From PALSA-612 sp963791225 (GTDB lineage: Bacteria; Actinomycetota; Thermoleophilia; Gaiellales; Gaiellaceae): 16,001 bases of DNA. The stretch is from positions 1-16,001 of the forward strand of contig CAWBRV010000001.1 in NCBI GenBank assembly GCA_963791225.1, read 5' to 3'. Of this stretch, positions 9,676 to 16,001 are shown in pieces; the first letter of the stretch is position 1, and the number at the start of each line of letters is the position of its first letter. The position numbers were made by a program, and so were the translations under genes. Under the pieces are notes generated by a model, which was not told the origin of the DNA, ran no database searches, and worked only from the letters and a program-made list of their open reading frames with translations.

Positions 9676-11888
9676 ATCCGAGGCCGGGCGTGTCTGCGCG
9701 CACACTCGCGCTCCTTCGGGCGCGGCCGAAGATAACAGCCGCGGTTGGTGTCCTCGCCATCTGGGGCGGAGTCGCAGCATGGCTCGCCGCCGACTTCAGC
9801 GGCCGAATCCGCGACTGGGCCGTGATGACGGACGAGATGCTCTACACGAAACTGGCGATCTCGATCGCCGACACCGGCTCACCGCTCCCGAGAGTGCACG
9901 ACGTCCTCGTCGGCGTCCTCAACCAGTTCTACCCGCTACTACTGGCGCCGTTCTTCGGCGGCTTCGCGGTGCCGACCGCCTTCCACGCGGCGCATGTCTT
10001 CAACGCACCTCTGATGGCGAGCGCGGCAATACCCGCCTACCTGCTCGCCCGGCAGGTCGTCTCCCGCGCCTGGTCGCTTGCCGTCTCGGTCTTGTCGGTG
10101 ACGGTGCCGTGGATGGTGCTCACCGGCGTGCTGATGACGGAGTCCGTTGCCTACCCCGTCTTCCTCTGGGCAATGCTCGCCTGCCTACATGCGATCCGCC
10201 GGCCGAGCCCACGAAGCGACCTGCTCGCAATCGCCGCGCTCGTGCTCGCATTACTCGCGCGGACGCAGTTCGTCGCCCTCGCCCTCGTTCTTCCCATCGC
10301 CGTGCTTGCAGACGCTCTCGCCTTCGCTGCCGGTGGCAGCCCGGCCAGGCGGCTCAAAGACGGCGCGACGACGGCCCTCAAGCGTCATCCCGTGCTGGCC
10401 GGGGGATATGTCGCCGCCGCCGCGCTCGCGGGAGGTATCGCCGCGTTCTACTCGCTCGGCGACGCACTCGGCGTCTATTCGACCACGCTGCACGGCTCGA
10501 TCCTGCCCTCCGGCGTCTGGCAGGCGGCCGCCGCCCATCTCGATGCGGTCGCCGTCGGCTGCGGTCTCGTCCCGCTGCTGCTGGGTGGCGGTTGGATGCT
10601 CGCGGAGGTCGCGAGGCCGCGGCACCGGGCCTCGTTCCCGTTCGCCGCCCTCGCCCTGCTCACGATCGCCGCGCTCACGGTCGAGACCGCGTCATTCGAC
10701 CTGCGCTTCGGCGGCGCCGAGATCGTGCGCGACCGCTACCTCTTCTACATCGTCCCGCTGCTCCTGATCGGCACAGCCGCCGCGCTCACCGACGTTCGCC
10801 GTCGCGGGGTCGCACTCGGCGCTGCGGCATTGACGGTGTTCTTCGCCGCGACCGTCCACCTGCTCCCGTTCCCAACCTCGCCAGGCTTCTGGGTCGACTC
10901 GCCGGCCCGCATCCTGAACGGCACGCTCGCCGACGCTTCCGGCTCCCTCGGCACAGCGACGTTCGTCGCGCTCGCAGGCGCGTGCCTCGGCCTCGCCGTC
11001 GTGCTCGGCATCCTGCTACTCCCGGGCCGGGTCCTCGCCATCGTCGTGCTCGCCTTTCTACTGCCCTTCACCGTGCTGACGACGCGGAAGGAGATCGACA
11101 GCGTCACAGCCGGCAACGGCTCGAGCGGCCGGCCCGTCACGGGGCCACCGGGCGTCGTTCTCGACTGGATCGACAGTGTGCTTCCGGGCGGGGCCAAAGC
11201 GGCGATGATCCCGTTCCCGCAGTCACCGGAGTTCGCCCTCGACGCGGTCTTCTGGTGGGACGTCGAGTTCTGGAACCGCACAGTCGGCCAGACATTCGTC
11301 GCGACCGACAACGAGTTCTCCTACGCGCCGTTTCCCAATCAGACCCTGACGCCCGACTGGTCGACCGGCCTCGTGCCGGGGACCGCAAACGCCCCCACCT
11401 ATGTCGTCTTCGCCCTCAACGATCCTCGCTATCGGCTAATCGGCATCCGCCATGCCGAAAACATCGGGCTGCAAGTAATCGTCGCCGACCGACCCTACCG
11501 TGCCCAGTGGGCGACACGTGGTCTCGACACGGACGGCTGGGCGCCGGACGGCTGGCCCGTTACGGTCCGGATCTACTCGCAGAGCCGCCAGACAGAACTC
11601 GTCCGCCTCGCCCTCACACTGGGCGCGCCCCAACAGGCGCCGGCACGCTACCTCCTCCGTACGGGCAATACACGGCAACACGGAGAGCTCGCGCCTGCTG
11701 CCCTCGCGACACCGACCGTCGCCGTCTGCGTTCCCGGAGGCTCGTTCGCCGACGTCCACCTGACAAGCTCGAGCAAGGCCCGCATCCCGAAAGCGCCGAC
11801 CGGCTTCGACGTCGCCGGAACGCGGAGAGTCGGCGCCCGCGTAGGGCCGCTGACGGCTACGACCACCAGTCGCGCCTGCCCCGGCTGA
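9672..11888 (+). CDS. GT-C-like polytopic membrane glycosyltransferase, second of a tandem pair
   Basis: A 738-aa paralogue of the preceding gene, starting within its stop codon (ATGA), so translation is probably coupled. The layout is the same: a first helix (ITAAVGVLAIWGGVAAWLAA), the external-loop acidic pair in VMTDEMLYTK (Asp54-Glu55), a shared segment VLMTESVAYPVFLWA (compare VMTEVLFYPVFVLSA in the first copy), many hydrophobic helices up to LAIVVLAFLLPFTVL, then a soluble C-terminal domain of about 260 residues with DVEFWNRTVGQTF. Donor and acceptor cannot be told from sequence. The position with no other glycan genes nearby suggests a self-contained envelope-glycosylation unit (inference). 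An even longer open frame in the +1 register (from 9644) is Arg/Pro-rich and is not coding. Confidence 0.82.
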   Translation: MNPRPGVSARTLALLRARPKITAAVGVLAIWGGVAAWLAADFSGRIRDWAVMTDEMLYTKLAISIADTGSPLPRVHDVLVGVLNQFYPLLLAPFFGGFAVPTAFHAAHVFNAPLMASAAIPAYLLARQVVSRAWSLAVSVLSVTVPWMVLTGVLMTESVAYPVFLWAMLACLHAIRRPSPRSDLLAIAALVLALLARTQFVALALVLPIAVLADALAFAAGGSPARRLKDGATTALKRHPVLAGGYVAAAALAGGIAAFYSLGDALGVYSTTLHGSILPSGVWQAAAAHLDAVAVGCGLVPLLLGGGWMLAEVARPRHRASFPFAALALLTIAALTVETASFDLRFGGAEIVRDRYLFYIVPLLLIGTAAALTDVRRRGVALGAAALTVFFAATVHLLPFPTSPGFWVDSPARILNGTLADASGSLGTATFVALAGACLGLAVVLGILLLPGRVLAIVVLAFLLPFTVLTTRKEIDSVTAGNGSSGRPVTGPPGVVLDWIDSVLPGGAKAAMIPFPQSPEFALDAVFWWDVEFWNRTVGQTFVATDNEFSYAPFPNQTLTPDWSTGLVPGTANAPTYVVFALNDPRYRLIGIRHAENIGLQVIVADRPYRAQWATRGLDTDGWAPDGWPVTVRIYSQSRQTELVRLALTLGAPQQAPARYLLRTGNTRQHGELAPAALATPTVAVCVPGGSFADVHLTSSSKARIPKAPTGFDVAGTRRVGARVGPLTATTTSRACPG

Positions 11889-11920
11889 TCTATCGGGGCA
11901 TGCCTGCCGGAGCGCCACCA

Positions 11921-13327
11921 TCAGCGCGGGTCGAACACGCTGGCCGCCACTTCTTGTCCGGCAAGAAGTTGAGCGAGGCGGTGTCCGCCGTAGATCGACG
12001 GGAGAAAACCGACGCCGTTACAGCCGAGGTTGTAGAGCAGTCTCTGGTGGCGAGGATGAGCGCCGACCACGCGCAGGCCGCTGTCGTTGTAGCCCATCAG
12101 TCCGTGCCATTGGAAGTCGTACGGCCGCCCGGGTGGTCTACCCGGCTGCGCGAACGGTCGCACTTCCTCATCCATCGTCTGCAATAGATCTCCGGGAAAC
12201 GCCGCTTCGCGCTCGTAGACCGGATCATGGAAGGGGTACTCCGGTCCGCCCATGCAGGTCAGCGTCACGGTGTCGGCGGCACGGTCGTAAGTACGTCGTG
12301 TGATGTACACGTAAGGCGTCTCCCCGCCGATGGTGGTGTTGCGGATGTAGCTGATCGCCGCGGGAGGCCTCAGCGTGTCCTCGATGAGTCCGGACATGTA
12401 GGCAACCCGGCCGGTGATCTGCTGGTCGGCGGCGATCCGAATCGGCGAGCCGGTTGGGTCCTCCACGAGGTGGTCGACGAAGCCGTTCGTACACAGCACC
12501 ACGTGACCCGCCGTCACCCGATGACCACGCGCGTGCACCGTCGCCCGATCGTCACCGACGACAACGCGCTCGACGTTGGTGCAGTCGGCATAGACGAACC
12601 GGCCCCCGTACTTCCGCTGCAGATGTCCCAAGACCTCCTTGCAGAGCATGCAGCTGCTCGCGCAGCCTGCGCGGGCGGACAGCACGGCGCGGTAGCGGTC
12701 GTCGTCCACCTCCAGCAGCTCCCGGACCTGCGACTGAGGGACGACCGAGTACAACCCACTGAACTCGGCGGGAGGCTCGGTAAGAAACTCGGCCTCCTCC
12801 GAGATGACACATGTTTGCGGAGGCAAGCCCGCCCGCTCGCGGATCAGCATGCAGCGCAGATGCACTTCAAGGTGGTGCCGGTTGAACATGCCCATGTGGC
12901 CCGCGAACCGCTCCACCCGGACCCGGGCGGCCGACTCGCTGACCATCAGGTCCAGCAGATCGTTCGCGTCCTCGATGGCGCGCTGCGCATCGCCGGCCGG
13001 CTCCCAGCCGAACTCTTCTGCGATGGCCGATAGCGGACGTTCGAAGTAGGTCGTGAGCTGACCCGCATTGCGGCCGGTCGCACCTCGAGCGACACGATCC
13101 CGCTCGATGAGCATCACGCTGCCGGTGGTCGCCCGCAAGACGAAGAACGCCGTGGCAATCCCCGCAATCCCCGCACCAACCACCGCGACATCAGCCGTCG
13201 CGTCGGCATGAAGCGGCTGTGGCGGCCCGTCCGCCGCAAGCTGGGCAATCCACGGGGACCAATTTGGACAATCCGGGTATGCCAACGCGGAGGACGCTGC
13301 CGTGTGCCTCGCTTGAATCGCAGTCAT
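11921..13327 (-). CDS. FAD-dependent oxidoreductase, DAO (glycine/D-amino-acid oxidase-like) family
   Basis: A soluble flavoprotein of the DAO superfamily, which oxidises amino groups of small amines or amino acids. From ATG 13327 it is 468 aa. The Rossmann dinucleotide motif VAVVGAGIAGIATA is at residues 47-60, the ribose-binding Glu in LIERD is at residue 75, followed by GRNAGQLT. The C-terminal FAD-binding stretch reads LLYNLGCNGVGFLPSIYGG. The N-terminal motif DCPNWSPW (residues 19-26) is typical of the subgroup often found in such oxidases. Unusually, it has Cys222, Cys226 and Cys229 (GCASSCMLCK). I prefer ATG 13327 over GTG 13336 because AGGTGG lies 4-5 bases before it. It is convergent with the glycosyltransferase pair (32 bases apart) and has its own promoter. 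The substrate is not predictable. Confidence 0.88.
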   Translation of the reverse strand: MTAIQARHTAASSALAYPDCPNWSPWIAQLAADGPPQPLHADATADVAVVGAGIAGIATAFFVLRATTGSVMLIERDRVARGATGRNAGQLTTYFERPLSAIAEEFGWEPAGDAQRAIEDANDLLDLMVSESAARVRVERFAGHMGMFNRHHLEVHLRCMLIRERAGLPPQTCVISEEAEFLTEPPAEFSGLYSVVPQSQVRELLEVDDDRYRAVLSARAGCASSCMLCKEVLGHLQRKYGGRFVYADCTNVERVVVGDDRATVHARGHRVTAGHVVLCTNGFVDHLVEDPTGSPIRIAADQQITGRVAYMSGLIEDTLRPPAAISYIRNTTIGGETPYVYITRRTYDRAADTVTLTCMGGPEYPFHDPVYEREAAFPGDLLQTMDEEVRPFAQPGRPPGRPYDFQWHGLMGYNDSGLRVVGAHPRHQRLLYNLGCNGVGFLPSIYGGHRLAQLLAGQEVAASVFDPR

Positions 13328-13366
13328 CGATCCCACCTGAGACCGCGCCTTCTTACGACTTCGGCG

Positions 13367-13394
13367 AGCCTACCTCAGCGCAAGGGATCGTCAA
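13367..13394 (-). promoter_or_regulatory. Sigma70-like promoter of the FAD oxidoreductase
   Basis: On the minus strand TTGACG (13394-13389) is followed by 16 bases and TAGGCT (13372-13367), about 40 bases before ATG 13327. The predicted transcript start near 13360 leaves a leader of about 33 bases. Confidence 0.65.
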
Positions 13395-13540
13395 CCCCAT
13401 GGCTGTCGGTGCCCGGAGACCCCACCTGGCCTGCGCTTTCCCGGTGACGCCGACGCGCAGGCACCCTCTGGCAGCCGAGACTCGGCACTCCATCTAGATA
13501 TCTCGTGTCACGCCAGGTCCGGAACTCGGCACAACGCGAG

Positions 13541-13546
13541 TAGGCT
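13541..13546 (+). promoter_or_regulatory. TAGGCT -10 element; leaderless promoter of the 72-aa gene
   Basis: TAGGCT ends 7 bases before GTG 13554, so transcription would start at or next to the start codon and the mRNA would be leaderless. No TTGACA-like -35 is present. GGAACT at 13521-13526 is a possible ECF-type -35. There is no Shine-Dalgarno before the GTG, which agrees with a leaderless start. The same -10 hexamer is used by the divergent FAD gene. Confidence 0.5.
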
Positions 13547-13553
13547 CTCTGGT

Positions 13554-13772
13554 GTGCAACTGAAAGTGAAGTTGGTGAGCCGTGAAGAAGTGATCATCGA
13601 TGTTGCCGAGGACGAGTCGGTCACGGACGTTCGTGACGATCTGTTGCACCATCGAGGACGATTCGTCGGGGATTGGATCGAGGTGAGGTCAGAGCGGAAC
13701 CGGCTGTCGCGCCATATCCGCTACGACCAGATCGTGGACGTGACCGCCCCATTCGGTGAAGCTCAGGACTGA
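13554..13772 (+). CDS. Small acidic protein of unknown function (72 aa)
   Basis: GTG 13554 opens a 72-aa frame that ends at TGA 13770-13772. The protein begins with an alternating beta-like stretch (QLKVKLVSREEVIIDVAEDES), then a helix-like DVRDDLL and a second beta-like part (FVGDWIEVRSERN, YDQIVDVT). I do not recognise a family. The likely leaderless promoter just upstream and a hairpin over the stop codon support it as a short independent transcript. The next gene follows 69 bases later with its own strong ribosome site. Confidence 0.55.
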   Translation: MQLKVKLVSREEVIIDVAEDESVTDVRDDLLHHRGRFVGDWIEVRSERNRLSRHIRYDQIVDVTAPFGEAQD

Positions 13773-13787
13773 TCCTGATCAGACCTG
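13764..13787 (+). terminator. Hairpin over the stop codon of the 72-aa gene
   Basis: CAGGACTGAT pairs with ATCAGACCTG around a CCTG loop (ten positions, one A-A mismatch). It overlaps the stop codon and is not followed by a T-run, so termination or mRNA protection are both possible. Confidence 0.4.
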
Positions 13788-13829
13788 TCTGACTCGACTC
13801 GCGATCCGGCCGTCTTGCGGAGGCAGACC

Positions 13830-13838
13830 AGGAGGTGA
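13830..13838 (+). promoter_or_regulatory. Full Shine-Dalgarno AGGAGGTGA before the F420-type oxidoreductase
   Basis: AGGAGGTGA is a full match to the 16S anti-SD. AGGAGG is 6 bases from GTG 13842, and this decides that start. Confidence 0.75.
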
Positions 13839-13841
13839 GTT

Positions 13842-14267
13842 GTGAGGAACTGGTTCTTTCGTGTTGCCGGGGGTATCCACACCGGCCTGTATCGGTTGAG
13901 CGGTGGCAGGCTTGGCGGCAAGGTGGGGGAAGCGCCTGTGCTGCTACTGACGGCGACTGGGCGCAAGAGCGGCAAGCCACGGACACAGCCGCTCCTGTAC
14001 ACGCGTGCCGGTGACGCTTACGCCGTAATCGCGTCGAAGGGCGGCGCACCCAAGCATCCGCTCTGGTATCTCAACCTGAAGGCGAACCCGCTCGCCGAGA
14101 TCACCGTCGGGTCGGAGACTCATGAGGTGCGCGCCCGCGACGCAGAGGGCGACGAACGCGACCGGCTCTGGCGTGCTCTCGCCGACCAGTACGCCGGCTA
14201 CGACAAGTACGCACAGAAGACAAGCAGGCGTATCCCCGTCGTCGTGCTCGAACCCATCCACGAGTAA
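13842..14267 (+). CDS. DDN-type deazaflavin (F420)-dependent nitroreductase/quinone reductase family protein
   Basis: A 141-aa split-barrel protein of the deazaflavin-dependent nitroreductase (DDN) family, which uses F420H2 to reduce quinones or other acceptors, usually at the membrane face. The start is GTG 13842 behind AGGAGGTGA. The family landmarks appear in order: VLLLTATGRKSGKPRTQPLLY (residues 33-53), then a glycine stretch with VIASKGGAPKHPLWYLNLKANP, then ITVGSETHEVRARDAEGDER and a C-terminal segment with YDKYAQKTSRRIPVVVLEP. The length is typical for the family. The organism must therefore make F420, which agrees with an actinomycete. It is convergent with the ligand-binding protein gene, 24 bases between stops. 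The physiological acceptor is unknown. Confidence 0.92.
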   Translation: MRNWFFRVAGGIHTGLYRLSGGRLGGKVGEAPVLLLTATGRKSGKPRTQPLLYTRAGDAYAVIASKGGAPKHPLWYLNLKANPLAEITVGSETHEVRARDAEGDERDRLWRALADQYAGYDKYAQKTSRRIPVVVLEPIHE

Positions 14268-14291
14268 CAGGGGTCTGGCAGCGATCGTGCT

Positions 14292-15216
14292 CTAGGCGGG
14301 TGTCGCCGGTTGTAGTTCTTGGTGTCGGTTTCGCCAGCGGATGACGGCGAGTTGATGGCCGACTTGCAAGCCGTCGCTGTCGAGTTCGAAGCCACCGAAG
14401 AAAGTGATGGTCTGAAGCTGCTTTCGCCGCCGTTAGTGGATCGTCGGGGGCGAGTTGGTGGCAGTGGTCGGCGATCAGGGCGGCGGCGTAGGCTTGTGCG
14501 GCCAGGTAGCCAGGCAGCTGGACGGATGCTGGCCCTAGCTGTGGTCGGGTGGGTACTCCTGGGTGCCATTGGACGGGTGCAAGCAGTCCGTCGGGGTCGG
14601 CGCCGAGGAGTTGTGGGAAGTTGGCGATGCCCGGTGAGACGCCACCGATGAGGAGTCCGGGGCGGTGGAGGCGCTTGATCTGCCCGATCTCCCAGGCTAT
14701 TGGGCCGCAGAGCAGCAGCACATCGGCGGCGGCTGGATCGTCGACCAGGTGTAGGCCCAGTGTGGGTGTGGCGGCTATCAGACCGTTTCGTGCCCAAGCG
14801 GCGAACCGGCCGGGCGCGGTCAGCAGACAGACGGCCGCGTTCGGCCGCAGCAGGGACACCGTCCGACCAAGCGCGACCAGGTAGCCGCTCGCAGGTGAGG
14901 GCACTGACACGACTCCCGGCAAACGCTGCACGTCATCGGCGGCTGCCCCGTGGTTCCAGACGACCTGACTTGCGGCCTGTTCGGCAACCGCCCGGGTCGA
15001 GTCGCTGCCGTAGGGGCCGATGACGAACCGACAGGTAGTCACCAGCTGCCGATGAACCTGTGCGGCGTCCTTTGGCGAGCTGCGGTCATCGCGGAGCAGA
15101 AGCTCGACCCCGTGGTCGTGCGCCCACGCCTCCAACCCCGCACGAGCCTCTCGCCCTTGGACGGCATACCGTCCGCTCAGCGAGACCGGCGCCCCGACCT
15201 TCAGTCGCGCTCGCAA
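14292..15216 (-). pseudogene. Receptor-type (Leu/Ile/Val-binding-like) ligand-binding protein, one frameshift, no signal peptide
   Basis: The protein resembles the periplasmic binding fold of branched-chain amino-acid ABC transporters: LKVGAPVSLSGRYAVQGREA at the N-terminus, then LLLRDDRSSPKDAAQV, FVIGPYGSDSTRAVAEQAA, VLLLCGPIAWEIGQIKRL and LPGYLAAQAYAAALIADHC. At about 14440 the frame shifts by one base. In the new frame the family C-terminus continues as TITFFGGFELDSDGLQVGHQ and ends at the stop 14292-14294. Restored length is about 308 aa. The only start near the fold is TTG 15216, with AGAGG about 10 bases before it. It would give a protein with no signal peptide, and the frame is open further upstream to 15435. 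No permease or ATPase gene is near, so a sensor or an orphan receptor is as likely as transport. Confidence 0.65.
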
Positions 15217-15307
15217 CCGCGCGCCGCCTCTAAGGAGAAAGCGGCGGGCAGAGGACGCTTGCCCAACCCGGCATCGGCGGAGCCGGATGAGCGTGCGACG
15301 GCCAGGA

Positions 15308-15739
15308 TCAGTGGCCTCCGGTTCGCTCCAGGATCCACCGAGCCTCGTACCACTCTGAGTCAACGTAGAAGCCGAGGCGTCCCGGCACACACGAAGCCAA
15401 ATAGACGTTGACCGGACTTTCGTCGTGGATGGCAATCGTCAGCGCCTCGTCGAGCGGCAGTTCGCGACCGTCCAGGTTGTCGTCCGAGGACAGCACGTAG
15501 CACATCGTCGGAGCGCCCTTGGCCTGAAGGATCGGCAGCAGTCGCTGGAAGACCTTCGGTTCGACGCGGCGCGTAAAGCGAAGATCCAACCAGCCTTCGA
15601 AATCCCTCACGAGTCGGTCGCGCCGTCTCGGTTTCTCGGCGAGGAGCGTGCGGTAGCGACGTCGTGACAGCGGCGCGACGAATAGCGCCAACCCTGCCTC
15701 ATGCTCTGCCGCACTCCAGCGAGTAGCCGCTGAGACCAC
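15308..15739 (-). CDS. Hypothetical protein (143 aa)
   Basis: GTG 15739 opens a 143-aa frame upstream of, and in line with, the ligand-binding protein gene (91 bases between them). The protein is Arg-rich in its first half (APLSRRRYRTLLAEKPRRRD, then DFEGWLDLRFTRRVEP) and acidic in its second (LSSDDNLDGRELPLDEAL), ending FYVDSEWYEARWILERTGGH. There is no signal peptide or membrane helix, and I do not recognise a family. AGGAG directly abuts the GTG, too close for a normal start, so an upstream CTG or the in-frame TTG about 50 bases downstream may be the real one. Confidence 0.5.
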   Translation of the reverse strand: MVSAATRWSAAEHEAGLALFVAPLSRRRYRTLLAEKPRRRDRLVRDFEGWLDLRFTRRVEPKVFQRLLPILQAKGAPTMCYVLSSDDNLDGRELPLDEALTIAIHDESPVNVYLASCVPGRLGFYVDSEWYEARWILERTGGH

Positions 15740-15812
15740 CTCCTGCTCTGATCGTTGCAGGTCCCGTCAGTCGGAACTGGGGCAGGCGTTGGCCCTGGTC
15801 GCTGACACTCTG

Positions 15813-15844
15813 TGTGCGCCAGTTGTGCGCCAGTGAGCGCCAGT
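15813..15844. repeat. Three tandem GTGCGCCAGT-like repeats
   Basis: TGTGCGCCAGT (15813-15823) is repeated exactly at 15824-15834 and then as GAGCGCCAGT (15835-15844). No gene was recognised from 15740 to the right edge. The repeats lie 100 bases from a tRNA-3'-end-like sequence and could be binding sites of an integrase or another protein. Confidence 0.5.
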
Positions 15845-15943
15845 GAAGAGCGGTTTCCAGCGGATTTGAGCGGAGAAGAAGCACGGCACGGAGTGAAGGC
15901 GCAATCCCTGACGTCATGCCGCTTTGCCCCTACTCATGCGGGA

Positions 15944-15968
15944 TGCCCCCGGCAAGAATCGAACTTGT
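15944..15968 (-). other. tRNA 3'-end-like sequence (T-arm plus acceptor strand), possible attachment-site core
   Basis: Read on the minus strand: ACAAG, loop TTCGATT, CTTGC, then CGGGGGCA. This matches a T-arm (one A-C mismatch) and the 3' acceptor strand with discriminator base. It is followed by TCC, not CCA. The bases where an anticodon stem should lie (15974-15990) do not pair, and the 5' half would fall beyond the right edge, so a complete tRNA is not supported. Confidence 0.35.
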
Positions 15969-16001
15969 TAGTCGCTCTTGGCGATGACCATGATTTCACT
16001 A

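Noticed and set aside
9644..12187. An 847-aa plus-strand frame longer than the glycosyltransferase it overlaps
   Set aside because: It is Arg/Pro-rich with no hydrophobic segments or motifs, typical of a shifted frame over GC-rich coding DNA. The overlapping frame has a membrane-protein pattern and a paralogue upstream.
12227..13033. A 268-aa plus-strand frame
   Set aside because: It is antisense to the intact FAD oxidoreductase and has no family features.
15699..15917. A 72-aa minus-strand frame
   Set aside because: It overlaps the better-supported 143-aa gene start and the tandem repeats, has no ribosome site and no recognisable feature.
1..16001. CRISPR arrays, rRNA genes and insertion sequences
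   Set aside because: No regularly spaced repeats of suitable length, no rRNA-like stretch and no transposase motifs were seen.

Overview
The window is very GC-rich, uses GTG and TTG starts, and carries a deazaflavin (F420)-dependent oxidoreductase, an MmpL-type transporter and a large LuxR-family ATPase regulator. Together these point to a high-GC actinomycete. A Thermoleophilia/Gaiella-like lineage is my guess from the style of the proteins; there is no 16S or other marker in the window.

Left block (1-7515): a LuxR-family ATP-binding regulator (LAL type) on the minus strand runs off the left edge. It is divergent from a plus-strand run: a 79-aa His/Cys-rich small protein, an MMPL exporter, and an alpha/beta hydrolase with a C-terminal membrane domain. 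The 108-bp divergent region carries three exact ATCAGGGT repeats, a candidate operator. The protein signatures are recognisable end to end in the regulator, the exporter and the hydrolase, but the reading frame breaks many times: about 4, 3 and 6 frameshifts, plus one in-frame TAG in the hydrolase. Either the locus is a young pseudogene cluster or this part of the assembly carries indel errors.

Middle block (7516-11888): after a GC-rich hairpin come two intact, translationally coupled (ATGA overlap) paralogous GT-C-like membrane glycosyltransferases.

Right block (11889-16001): convergent to them is an intact FAD-dependent (DAO-type) oxidoreductase with a good sigma70-like promoter. It is divergent from a 72-aa unknown protein that looks leaderless, followed by a DDN-type F420-dependent oxidoreductase with a perfect Shine-Dalgarno. 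On the minus strand follow a receptor-type ligand-binding protein without a visible signal peptide (one frameshift near its C-terminus) and an unknown 143-aa protein. The last 260 bp hold no convincing gene, but contain three tandem TGTGCGCCAGT-like repeats and a sequence like the 3' end of a tRNA, possibly an attachment site.

The left block reads as one regulated export/processing module (regulator, exporter, membrane-held hydrolase). The glycosyltransferase pair looks like a separate cell-envelope unit.
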